DNA from: Tubulanus polymorphus
Lineage: Eukaryota; Nemertea; Palaeonemertea; Tubulaniformes; Tubulanidae
Assembly (NCBI RefSeq): GCF_964204645.1
Contig: NC_134025.1
Location: 9,925,001 to 9,989,000, forward strand
Reading direction: 5' to 3'
DNA length: 64,000 nucleotides
Position numbers and translations under genes: made by a program. Under the pieces are notes generated by a model that was not told the origin of the DNA, made no database searches, and saw only the letters and a list, made by a program, of their open reading frames with translations. Position 1 is the first letter of the stretch, and every line of letters begins with the position of its first letter. This document shows, piece by piece, positions 26,534 to 39,100 of this stretch.

Positions 26534-28145
26534 AAAAAAGGCCTGCGCCTTTCGATAATTCTGATAAATCCTTACCAATCATTTCAAACGTTCGAACGGA
26601 ATCTGCGATGTGAGTCATTTTTTCAGCTAAAATTATCGGTATAATTTTGATGAAAAGCGTGCGGGTATTGAATATCGTGTGTGAAAGCAAGGACCTCGTC
26701 GAATTCTTTACACGTATTGCGTAACAACGATACCGACAATCTATTTAAAATGCGCAACTATCGCCGTAATGCATTCGCAAAATTAATGCGGCTCTGGCAA
26801 GTTAAATTAGAATTTGAATCTCCGAAGACGTTGTCGTTACCGCGAGTGTGTGCATGCGTCTCTGTCGTCTTCGTACACGACACGCAAGCTGACTCACGCT
26901 TTAGTCTCAAAATCAACTCATCAATTTCAAAGAAAAAGTTCACTCGACGAAGATTTTTCGGATTAAGCCGAGGGTCTCGTAATTAAAATTGATTTGCCGT
27001 CGCGAAATGATTGATAAAATTAAAGTAGTGACTCTCGGAGATAAAGGGCTTTGGGTGACGCGCGCCGTGATGTCACAACTGGCGAATTCCCCATATGATG
27101 ATATAAGCGGATCCATTAAGTTTCCCAGGCTCTTATGCGACGGAGGTCGTCGAATTGAACGCCTTAATTTTACTAATAAAAATTCAAATGCGGATGTTTG
27201 ATTCCCAGGCACAAAGGGACTTTAGCGAGACAAAGAACGGCGTTCGTTTGAAACTAGACCTACGGGTTGAATTATGCTTGAAATCCGTAGAGGAGGGAAC
27301 GGGCTCTTGTTTTGCATTGACACATATCGCGGCGACAATTTTCAATATAACGGTGGTGATTGGTTCGATTGAAAACACCAAAATAAGTGTTTTGACTAAT
27401 CATGTATACTAAAGCTTGGAATACGAGGCCACAATTGTGAAACTAAATGAAATGGTATAAGATTTTCAAACGATGTCTTTGAATACTTCATTTTCTAGTG
27501 ATATAAATAGAAAGATAAGTCGGTATTTATTCTAACGATTTCGTATCGTAAACGCTGTAGGCCCAACGGAAAAATGCCTTGTACACCGGCCACTTTGAGG
27601 TCACTAGAAGGAGTCAAAAAACAGAAATAGGTAGATAAGATTCATAGTTGGATACGAAAGGCAGATAAACCTAATCTAGAGTTAAGATTATGTATGAAAA
27701 CATCTAAGAAGGGCATTTTCCCATCCTGGTCCTAATCGAAGGTGAAATTCAAGGATGGATAAAGGGTGTTTAAAAAGGCCAAGAAAGGGTCAAGGTTTAA
27801 AACCATTTGACACCAAACATATTAAGAGAAATCATCCACATATCTAAGCCAAATAAGTGGCACGGAACCGGTATATAGGGGTAGAATTTCATATTCAAGT
27901 TCTAAGAAATGAAAAGTAGGAGTGGTTTTCACGTAAAAACTTCGAGCTCCACCGCCGTTAAATGCAACGTTTCAATGTCTATGCTTGAATATAATGTGCT
28001 CTAAATAAACAGGTAAGATAGGTAAGTAAGCTTGCTTTTTGTTATCGTAGTTGTGCTTATCTATTAACGTGGGTATTAAGCTGGACACTATAGAGTCGTT
28101 CTTCGTGCCCTCGTCGAACCTACGCCAATGATTGTCCGTAGATCG

Positions 28146-28183
28146 GACCATGGATGTATAATCTAGTTCATACGTCCATGGTC
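28146..28183. repeat. palindromic repeat, best-preserved copy
   Basis: Arms GACCATGGATGTAT (28146-28159) and ATACGTCCATGGTC (28170-28183) are complementary except for one T/C difference, around a 10-base loop AATCTAGTTC. The same sequence recurs at 53363-53413 (longer loop), 59658-59696, and as a half-site at 57591-57607, so this is a dispersed family and not a single regulatory palindrome. Confidence 0.7.
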
Positions 28184-28293
28184 GGACTTACTCGAAATTC
28201 TAATGTAACAATGCATCTATGTTATTTGTGTTTTCGTGTATCATCATGTTGTTCAGATCGCTGTTCCGCGAGTGAATGTTTAGTCTCTTTCAG

Positions 28294-28493
28294 ATGAAGC
28301 AGATATTGATTTCGTGATTTCTGATTTTGGGAATCCCACAATCTCTATGAAATATTCTGGCACAGTGGTAAACGAGAAATGCCAATCGTGTTTAAGTGCC
28401 GTAAAAGCGCACATCATGCAAAAAGTAATAAATGTCAGACGATGGGATTTTAGGTGGATGAATTTCCAAATATTAATGGCAGATGGTACGTGA
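28294..28493 (+). CDS. candidate exon (B), alternative or separate, unrecognised
   Basis: After TAGTCTCTTTCAG a phase-1 frame stays open for 64 codons, beginning DEADIDFVISDFGNPTISM and ending RWMNFQILMAD. It can end at a donor GATG/GTACGTGA (28485) or read three codons on to TGA (28491-28493). Its phase lets it join the 22874 donor as an alternative to exon A, and both begin with Asp and an acidic stretch. No family recognised. Confidence 0.3.
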
Positions 28494-28645
28494 TTGAAAC
28501 GAGAGTTCGTGAGTCATTCTATGCGCATTGTATTGCCTAATTCCGTGGGTTTCATAAATGCAAACACACTGATCTCGACAGACATGATGTTGTTGAGCAG
28601 ATATTTTATACTTTTCAACATACGGGATGTATAGTGTGTTTATAT

Positions 28646-28887
28646 CAGGGGCAGATTTAGGGGGTGATGGTCTCAGGGGCCCAGACCCCTGCCTTACCTT
28701 TGAGGTTGCCTTTTTCTTAAAACAAAGATCGCTAAAACGAAAATTGCAACTTTAAGAGTGGATGTCTTAGAAATTATACATAACCCTAAATTTGTGGGTT
28801 TTGCACTAAAATTCTTTGATTTGGTTGCTTTAACCGAGAATTTACTTTTCTTCTGGACCCTGGCCTTCCATTCCTAGATCCGCATTG
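28646..28887. mobile_element. hAT-like MITE, copy 2
   Basis: Left end CAGGGGCAGATTTAGG; right end CCTAGATCCGCATTG (decayed). Same family and orientation as 25551-25780. No coding capacity. Confidence 0.6.
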
Positions 28888-29865
28888 CCAAAAGAACGCT
28901 TTCGACGCTTGTTATAGTGTTTCCCTTGAAAAAAATGAATTCATGGGCGGGTGCTATTTTTTTGATGGATTGATCCCCGATTGGCTGCGCCGTCTCCTGT
29001 AAAAACAGTTTTTCCTGTTTGAAAATTCGCGCCGTCGCCAACCTTCTGATCGGTGCTTCCATCTGATGGAAACATCTCGAACCTGACGCAAACAGTTTCG
29101 CCATCTATCGTTTTAAATTAGAACTGGTAGGTCGTAATAGGTGACAATTCCGGTAGATGGAAGCTGGTAGCTTTTTGTTCGCCGGCTTTGTGCCTTGACC
29201 CGGTTCGACAACAATGGCATTAGCCGTGAAGAAAAGATGGCTCTTCTATTCGTTCAGAATCATGAATTCATCAGCGAGAAAAAATCGATGCTCAACTGAA
29301 TCGGGAATACAGTTTTCTCGGAAACGCATTTCAAGACCTAGATTCCGTGCGTGTGTGTATAAGATCGCGCTGTAGTCGATACACAACCTCCGTATTAAAC
29401 GATGAAAGCTCTATACGCATCTTAGATTTTAGATAGGGTTCAAGCACACAAGCGACTGCGCTGAAAGCTCATTTTCGGGGATGCTCGACCAGTATGTATT
29501 TATTCTCGAAGCAAATTAACCAGAATGAAAAATTAATCAACCTATTGCGGAAGATGAACCTGACAAAAATGCAATCCATCGCGAAGGCACTGGCTGTTCG
29601 TCGGGGGTGATTTCCAAAATGTCAAATGAATGGATAGGATTGAAAAATTTATTGGGGAGAGCGGGCCGGGTTAATATGATATTATTTCCAGCTTATGTCA
29701 TACAAAATTAATGATTTACATTATAAGTATTCACAGAATTTGTACATGCATAAGACTGAGGGACACAGTGCGAGGGCTGTGCTTAGAATTATCAATACGT
29801 GCTGATATGACTTTCCATCAATAATGGTCATTAAAGCATTCCGAGAACTTTCCTATAAAAACTTT
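28888..29865. other. no gene supported
   Basis: A reverse frame (28874-29104) and a + strand open stretch from 29171 to about 29300 look slightly coding but have poor splice signals. Otherwise nothing seen. Confidence 0.4.
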
Positions 29866-30065
29866 TTATTATTATTATTATTCTTTATTTACGAATTAAA
29901 TTACATTAGAAAATTACAGATAATAATATGATATGATGGATACCAGGAGAAGTTAAAAACTTGTAACCATAAAGCATGGCCCTGGCACCCATGGAAACCA
30001 CACGCACACACATGTACACATGCACACAACCTTTCACCAAACTATCGCACTTGGACAGGCACACG
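29866..30065 (-). mobile_element. LINE-type 3' end with (TAA)n tail
   Basis: Read on the - strand, the segment runs to AATTCGTAAATAAAGAATAA and then TAATAATAATAAT, the tail style of CR1/L2-type retrotransposons. It is preceded by a CA/TG-rich stretch. No reverse transcriptase frame remains, so the element is 5'-truncated. Class by pattern only. Confidence 0.4.
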
Positions 30066-31010
30066 CATGAAAATCATGACAAGGCAGTGAAAAAATGACA
30101 CAATAATAATTTTTCTGAAATACAGTTCGGTTTATATCGGATTGAATGTCGATATTTACGGTACATTTCCAAAGGTGCATTGGATTAGGTGAACTTAACT
30201 GTAATGAGACAGTGCACCTAAGTACGTAATATAATATTGTGACATACATCTAAAATGCCGCGAATCTATGTTACGATATTTTCAGAAAGATATATTCGCC
30301 GATGTTCCGAATTTTATTGCTGAATAAATATTCATCATAAATGATTTCTGTGGCCATTTTCTTTCATCAACAATATATGCGATGATTTGTTGGTTCAATA
30401 ATTCGTGCTGCAAAGTGCAGTGGAATTACGAATAGATAAATACCGTGATTATTAATGTCTGTACAGCAATGCTGCGAGTAAACGACGATAAATTTCAAAC
30501 TTTAATCAAACAATACTAACAAATATATCAAAAACATATCACCGGACCTGAATTGACGGGGATAGTTTTTTTCCAGGAAAGTCGAGTGTTACGCAAATAT
30601 GTCGAGAAGATTGATATAAACATTTCATCAAATTTCAAACTCATAAGTTCGTAGAATATGCGGACGTGCTTGTTCATCCACAGTCCCGAATTGTCCAAAT
30701 TGAACGAACAAATTTTCTTAAAAAGCAATAATACGTTTATTGAAAGATAACAACGAAGATATAACATCACCATTTACCCCGTGAAGACAATAATTACACA
30801 GATCACATGATGATATGTCATCTTTGTTTTGATCGTTCTTATCAAATCGATCATCCGTTAAACCGTAGATTATATTCATTACATCAAAAACTGATATTTA
30901 AAAGGTGGCCAGCGGTAGGTGAAAAACATGTATATACACTACCTATTTTTAGATAATGATACGATGATGAAATACAATACAATAATCCGTGGTTCCTTAC
31001 TGGGTATACC

Positions 31011-31265
31011 CACGGGCTGATCTAGAGCTGTTTTAGGGAGGGATGCAACCCGAAAATCGGGTATATCATTTGAGTAAAAGGGTACTCCGAAAAAAGCTCA
31101 TTGGAGAACATGAACGCATTTTTGGAAATACAGAACAAGCTTTATATGAATATAAACTTTTTCAGGTATCAGTTCAATATTTTTCATTTTCCCGTAAACT
31201 TTCAGGGCAACTTGACACTTGGAAGGGGGTGCACCCCCTGCATCCTCCCCTTGAATCCGCCCCTG
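31011..31265. mobile_element. hAT-like MITE, copy 3
   Basis: Left end CACGGGCTGATCTAGAG; the complement of the right end is CAGGGGCGGATTCAAGG, with GGGGGTGCACCCCC near the right. Ends match the other two copies, while the interior differs. The open frame 31043-31435 begins inside it and is not a gene. Confidence 0.5.
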
Positions 31266-33071
31266 TGATACTGGTCATCTTGAAATACCGAATGTCGTTC
31301 TTTTTGATGAAACATTACATTTTCTCAATTCGATATCTGGTCAACTCGGTAAAAAATGCAGATTATCGAGCATTCAGGCAGATCCACTGTATATGTACCA
31401 ATTATCCATCGTTTGACTTTGAATCATATCGTTAATTCAAAAAAGGCGGTCCGGTACAAATATTCAAGAAGTTGTTAAGCCTTTCCGACAATTAAGCAGA
31501 TTACATATCAGGAAGCTGATTTTTAGGGCGTAATGTTCTTGGAAATGTTTTCATTAATCCCCGGGGATGCGCTAATTCGTTTATTACTTGAAATATTCCA
31601 TCCGTTTAAGTGCGCAATCCAGGGAAAATAAACCCGCGGCGGCATTCTCGACGGCATTCGTCGAAACTAAAACTTTGATTATTTGAAATACTGCGGAAAA
31701 AATGGAATATATAATCTATTTTTCCAGACTTCAATTCGTCAATCCACTATGTGTTAATGATCTTGATATGTTTATAGGGCACAATGTGTGTCGAGCTCAA
31801 TTGACAGGCAGTTGAAATCTTTGTTCTTTCTCTACTCGGTATCTCTTTGATGCTAATTCCTTGAAGATCGAGGTGTTCAGATTTGCCATATGGGCCCTAC
31901 ATTGAATTTTTGAAGTATCAAGGATCTCGCTGGCTATCGATTCTGTTGTGATACCCGTATAGATCTTGGTTATTCATGATTGGTAGAGCCCCCTACCAGA
32001 ATTGGTACAGAGTGAGTGCTTTCCTCCTGCACGGCAAGGGGGCTGATGGATTTTGGAGACTAAGTGGCACCGATGTGCAATTTTCAGTCGCACGGTCGTG
32101 GAAGCCCCATCAACCCTCGATTTAAAAGAGACATTTTGATATGTTGCATCGACTCCTGACGCCATATCCAGGCACCGACTGCAATGCGGTTCCAAGAAAG
32201 CTGCCATTCCTTATGACAAACGAACCTTAAATATGTCGTTCAGGACTGTACTCGACGCCCTTCCATCGTTCTATTTTCTCATTAACAACAATTTTGGTAT
32301 TAACATCTCAAATGTACCCTCCTATTGCCTGTAAATCATGTTTTATATGCTTAGATAGATCTGAGATCATGTACCTTCGACGAATACACTCTCTCGCAGT
32401 ACACAATATGCATTCGCACTGATGGCAGCATGCAAACAACGGATAGTTTAGGGCTATACTCCAACTGCGCAAAATAGCGAGGAATTGTGTAACAATATTG
32501 TGCAATACTTCTGTCATGGCATCGTCCACTAAAGAAAAACTTGTTCCGCGTATTCTTGAACATTTTAGAAATTTCGTAAATCATGGCTTGATTAGCCTTT
32601 GATAAAAATCTCAATTAGGTTTGAGGAAAATCACATGTGTTATTTGGAAAACTGCTGTATGTGCGCAGAGCGCTTATCACCGGAGGAATATCTACCTCAA
32701 GGTTAGTGGCAAGATCTATTCGAAACTTCTTTTGATTTTTTTTCACATCCGGTACGGGTTTACGTTTTATTTTCAATGTCTGATTTTGTATGTCGATATC
32801 TTTGAAAAATCAATGATTGTGTAGCCTATTACCAATTCAAACTTAAGGTTTTAAGTAGTAAGTGTTAAGTGTATCAATAACGTTGTAGTGATACACAGTA
32901 GTGAAATAGAAGTCGTGGAGATGGCCAGTCACTTCCGCCACCGGGAAGTTTTTAGATAGAACTTTCGTGTATAATTCAACAGGACCTATGTATGTGGCAT
33001 TGTATTTGTCATTGAGAATTGACAGTAATTGTATATTCTATTTGAATACGTGTGGACCTACATTTTCCATC

Positions 33072-33115
<44 letters not shown>

Positions 33116-36100
33116 GATAGTCCTCCCTCAACCTGCCTGCGTGCGCTATTAAATGCAATTTCCAGGAAGGCTTTCACAGTAGAGCTGAAATATTGATTCG
33201 CACTGGCCTTGACCGAGAACTAGCTGTATAAAGCTTGCAATGGTAGGCCTACTGGAATAGGTTTTGCACGATCTGCAAATAAATCATCGACATTTCGGTT
33301 TCATTTTTCTGGTCAGTAATAGATATGTCGAGGATAAAATATATGGCGATCGTATTACCAGGAAGAACAACTCAACCAAAAGAATATTTCAAACCAACAT
33401 ATTCTAATATCGCATCCAAGCGTATCAAGAATGGTATAATAGATATAAATTCTTACTATAGATTTGGCAAAGATTATCTCTTATTTAGGCTTATATACAA
33501 ATATACATGGACTATTGGAGTCCAACCATCTCTAACAATGCCTTTTGATGGTCTATACGTACAAATAGCTTTAGTGGGCAACCGGAAGTGGAAACGTGCA
33601 CGGTCTTCCAAGTCATCCTATCCAACATCCTGAATTAACTAAATCAACTTGACAAATCCGATGTATCTCTTGATCAACGAACATTTTTATGAATCATCGG
33701 TATTTAACAGCATCATAAATAGCAAATGCCATTGATGAAGCAGTGCCCATTCTACTGTAACATCAGGCGGAGGTCATGACCGGGGGATTGGTGTGTACAG
33801 CAAATTCTTAAAGTGTGTACCCTTGAACTCCGATGTATTAAAGCATTTTGCCATACGTTTGGTATTTCAATCAACTGTTCATGAGCAATCGCCCCGGGAT
33901 TTCGTTTAATTCCAACATTGATGTACTTCACAGGGCTTTTGTAAATTCTTTTAGCTGATCATCCTCAAAACATTTTCCGTGTCACCAAAAAGTTCAAATC
34001 ACAAAAACCTTGCATGATCTCCTCGATTATCGAAACAGCATTCGCTGCTTCATTAAAATCTTCTTTTTGATCAAGAATGGACGTTTCTGCGTTATTGGGA
34101 CCAAAGGCAATTAGACCTTGAGATAGATGTTCGGGAAGTTTCCCATTAAGTATCGAGTTTTTCGTGCTTTTTCTTCAAAAGCTCAAGTTTAGAGTCAACA
34201 CCACACTTGATTATCGGAAGACTAAGAGTCGTGAAACTTACAGGTGGCAATTCACATGGCTACTGAATCACTTTCCCGATATTCACGATAAAGTTTCAAC
34301 TTTTTAAAAGTAGGTACACTATATTGGCAGCAATTTGGTTGATCGTGAATTCATCATTTTGAAATAATCCTTTATGTGGATATCATATCGTACGCTAGGG
34401 AATTCGTCAGAACATAGCTATAATCTTCGGTGCCATCGATTCCAAACATCGACATCGGCCACATAAATTTCCTTGTTAGCTAACAACTTCTGACAAGTAT
34501 AGCCATTACAATATCACATAAGTCACGATTTTAACAAAAATGAATTCATTCCGATGAAGATATACGAATGGCCACCGTGCTTTTTTGCTTGCGCGCGATA
34601 ACATCGCTATACTTCCGGGGTACCGTCGGAAGTGCGTTGCGAATGTACTACGAAATGATAGTATAGTGTGTAGTAAGAAATAATAACTAGTTCAAAAATG
34701 ACCAAGCAAAATGAACTTTGATGTTTATTGCAATTTCTTAACATGGCAAAATTCAACTCTCTCATAAAATGACATGTATTATTCTCATAAATGTGTCAAT
34801 ATCTTTTTCAGTACGGTTCATTCACCGCACTGTTTGCACTGGCAGTGGTGCCTATAATGTGCATTTAACTTAGATTGATATGGAAAATGAATCTTTTTGG
34901 GGTGCATACACTGTATATACTTCTTTTTGATGATACAACCAAAATCATTTTGAGATGGAGCTCGCCGTACACGATCTCTGTAGTCGGCATATTAATGTAG
35001 GTTTGCTCTGGCGTAACCTCGTTATTGGCATCTCCACTCCTAGTTTTCCCTACTGCTGCATGCACGAGAACGCTGGAGTACACCATAAAACCATCACAAG
35101 GCCTTCATTGAGAAAATACCTGAATGGAACACGCTGTAAGTAATCAATGGGAGTCGTGTTTAATTTGCAGGGAGCGCTGCATTGCTCGATTACTGGGATT
35201 GGCCAAGCAAACGGCTTGCTTCCCGGGGGTGAGAAGCGAGCGAACTCATGAATGAACTGTGTAGTGTGTGATATAGCTTTTCCTGAATGAGTCACTATCG
35301 TATTGATTTTTGTCCGCACACTCGGAGTATGCGATACGGCATCGGCATCAGCATCAGCGGCATCATTTCTTTTGCGCAGCTCATTCCTCGCCAGGGACGA
35401 TAGTAAATCCAGTACTAATGCGGGGGAGGTTTACATCTAGGTCATGGCCACCGTGATTCATGTTCAGCTCACGATCGGTGAACTCTGGTGAGTTCCGCGA
35501 GCAACGAGCAACTCGTTTCGTGCAGCGGAAGTAAAGCGTAGATCAGATATTAGTGACGTGGATTGCAAATTTAGAATTTTATACTTTGATATTCCTGACG
35601 TAATCTTTTTGATTAGACAGCGCGCGCAGTCGATGAACAAACTATATCTCAAATTGCAAATTGAAAGATTAGCAGGCAAAGGCTGATGCTTCCCACAATC
35701 AGCGATGCTTGAAGCTTTTTGGGAAGGATTATTTTTGTTCGCAAGTATTTGATGCCAATAGGTCCCCAGCTTCCCACCATCAATTTCTATCTCAATAACG
35801 ATCCATGATGAAGTTGCTGTTACCATAAGATGAAGTGACCTTAGGATGAACTCGGGCCTTTTCAACATTGCTATCGCATGCTCAGCGCCATTTTCATGTT
35901 TTGACTATATAGCACCGGTTTTTCATTTTCATATCTTTCTGTGACATGCAAATGATTAATTCTTAAAGAGAGTTTTCATGGATTAGATTAAAAAATGCAA
36001 AAACCAAATTCCTGTTTCGTCATTACATAGAGGCTCGTTGTAGCTATTTAAAACATTGGATCCTCTACCAAAGATGTATTACATAGAGCATTTGGTCCAA

Positions 36101-39100
36101 ACGTCTTAACCATGCATTGAGTCTTGAGTATTATTTTTCAAGTTAAGGAAGATGACTAAGGACCGCGGCCAATGGACCAAACTGATAAGTTTCAAATTAT
36201 CCAAGTTGAAGCAATTTAAAAATCATCAACGCTTATTTCGAATTCGAATGGTGCAGTCTTAATAATTGAAGCGTGGACGACAATATTGTCATGTGAAATG
36301 GCAAGTGACCTTCGCGCTTTGTAATTATAGCTCCGCAGAGATATCTGCAAACAGCACGAGCGCATGATGCAGCACCGCTTCCAATGCAGCATTATGATAT
36401 AATGGGTTAAACGTAAAGATTACCCAGGAGTGGCCATGGTTTATACAATTTCTGTCATATCAAATCGATTGTCAACCCGATGGAAATATTCTGCGCTTTA
36501 ATATGATACGTACGGAGAAGCGCCAGGTTCAGTAAAAATACATCAGTCAGGGAGGACTAATGTGCTTCATGCGGTATAAGCGATACCAACTACCTGACGG
36601 CGTATTGGTTTCGAGAGGAGTCCAGTAGCTGTGAACCCAATATCGCCTGTACCGTGAGACTCTCAAGCTGTTGACGAGGGTGGAATCTAGAGTAATTGTG
36701 CAAATGTAAATAACGAATGACATCGGCCAATCCCTTAATGATTTGGTATGGAAATAATCAAAGACGAATTCACATTTATACAATAAACACGACATCGTCC
36801 TTGGTTTTCAACGCTATTGAACACTGCGTGCATCCAAATCATATTACACAGAACATATCAATTTCTTCATTCAGCATGTTGGAGAATTTTGGATATTTTG
36901 GCACGGACTCTGGAATCAAACAACATAGTGTCTCATGATGAAGTTGCTTTTCATTTTCTACGATGCATTAATCGATTCCTTTCGCAAATAATATCGTTGC
37001 ATCGAGGATGCCTCGAATTGCTCTTTGCTAGCGTTTTTCTTCATTACTCAGAATGAGATATCGCTTTTTCAAAGGGATTTCACTAAGGTCAGATCGGGTT
37101 TATTAAATTCAATCTAGCTTTGTAGATTTCTTTTTGTAAAACATCTTCCGTCGACGACGGTGGTTCACCGCCGTGTTTCTGATATTCTGCTCGTGAGCTG
37201 GTATCGGAGGGATGCTGCTGACGTGGAAAAATCAGCTGATATCGCCTGCCACTCCTGCAAAACACTCTGGCGTGCATTTTTTCATGAACAGTCGTATACT
37301 CATCTCAACTCCTTACTTTGAGGCATGTGATACTGCCCTATGAAATGAAAGACCGACGCTTTCTTGACGACTAAAAGATGAAGAAATGGAGAATATGTAT
37401 CTAACAGTGGAGTCGATTTCAATGCACAGATCAATGGTGTCCTTGTGAGCCTTGCAATTTGTCACACTTCACTTAGTCGATGTGGGAGCGAGATCGCTGC
37501 GCAGGCCTCATTCCTAATGCCTTGTTTTAGGCTCAAAATGGCCCAGGGGTGACTCGGCGATGGGGAATGAATGTAATTTCAGCCTTGCATGCGAGTTTAT
37601 CAGGCGTTACAAAAATATTAATTTATGCTCATCAGGATCCAACAACGTCGATTGCACGACCTGACTGCTGTTAGACACTGTCATATCCTTCCGACTGCAG
37701 ACGACCCGCCGAAGGTCAAGGTCGATTATTTGCCGCGATCGTCGGCATGGGAGATACAAGTCGTTATATCTTGGTGACCGGGAATGGTGACCAAAGGCTC
37801 TAAAACAGGTATGCACAACTCCTAAAACCGATTGTTTTGTTAAGTCGTAATTGATAGTTGCTCCTGCAGATTTGTCTTTTTTGCCGCCTGTTAGGTTGTT
37901 CTCAGCTCGCTAGTACTGCAAATCAACAGAAAGAGGACCAGCTAATTTTGCAAATACATCACCGATAAAGCATTCAAACAAACAAACAAACATCTAATGT
38001 ACCTGCCGTGCAACCATATCGATGATATCGTGTTTAAGTTCGGTTGTTTTTTCGGCTAGAGGTCAAGAACCATCGAGACGCATATATATGTAATGGCCGA
38101 CACATTTATCTAGGCCTACGATAGCGCGTCGCCGTAATTTTTCATCTAGCGCCGATGCAATTCGATTGATCGAGTTGAACGATCAATAGATATCACTTCG
38201 ATAGGCCTATGGTGAACAGTACGAAGGATACTTCAGCTTATAATTCAATGTAACAGCCATTTTCTGCAAATATTCCCAGTGAACTTTGTAGATATCAGTT
38301 CCGGGCTCCACGAGAGTCGTCGGTTTTGATTCGTCGACGTCACCCACAGACAAAATCATTATAATAATTTCCAGACCAGTGTCTCATGTAAAATGAGTTT
38401 TTTACCACGTTTCCCAGGTTATAGCAGTGCGATTAGATTATCTATGAACGAATTGTTGCAACGTTTTAATAATTCATACATAAATGAAATTAGTTTCGGT
38501 GTACATGAATAAAGCAGGAATACTATAAGTAGGTTTTAGTCTGATAAATCAACCTGTTTCCAATAAAAGAACAGCAATGCCGCGTATTGAATGATACACG
38601 ATATTTTTCTTGATAATATGTAGCACTACTCTTCTGCGTCGGGTCTTTCTGCCAAAATGTTTCCCACTGCGCATGCGCGTCGCAAACATATTCTATGAAA
38701 TACGTAGGTATGCACTACAAGGCTATTATTTGGCACTCATTTTTGCGGGGTCTTTTCGCTGAGGAATTTACCTGATTTTTTTAGTCTCCGGGATATAGGT
38801 GAACCATCTGTCGACATGTCCAGCCGCTTTTGTCCTTTCAGAGATGGCCATTTTCGTGACCGCAACAGATTGCACCTCGCTGTTTTTAACCTGCATTCAT
38901 TGAACACAATAAAAAAGCAGAATTTCGAATGGATGATATATCAAATGATTTTGTATATGAAAGAAGTAATTTTATCTTCGGAGATTTGTTTTTCATATGT
39001 GTATATATATGTATTGATGTCAATGTCAAGTTAATAACGAAATGTACGAAACTAAACAACAGAAATGATGTAAAAAATCAAATCCGTAACAGCTTCCATA

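Larger units (their letters stand above)
21446..28293 (+). other. introns and flanks of the unrecognised gene
   Basis: Apart from the exon calls, this stretch holds a LINE-like 3' tail (about 21905-22028), one copy of a roughly 400-bp dispersed repeat (22175-22560), a tRNA-Val gene, a hAT-like MITE (25551-25780) and a GC-rich reverse-strand frame around 26409-26690. Other open frames at 26989-27412 have acceptor-like AGs but no convincing donors, so I leave them uncalled. Confidence 0.4.

Noticed and set aside
29171-29300. Forward frame with an EF-hand-like look (RFDNNGISREEKMALL)
   Set aside because: It lacks the spacing of calcium ligands, the upstream acceptor is weak, and 42 open codons is not unusual here.
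31043-31435. 130-codon open frame
   Set aside because: It starts inside a hAT-like MITE and runs out of its right end, with no recognisable protein content.
35464-35868. 134-codon reverse-strand frame
   Set aside because: No recognisable domain, no supporting splice signals or neighbours. Frames of this length are expected by chance in 64 kb.
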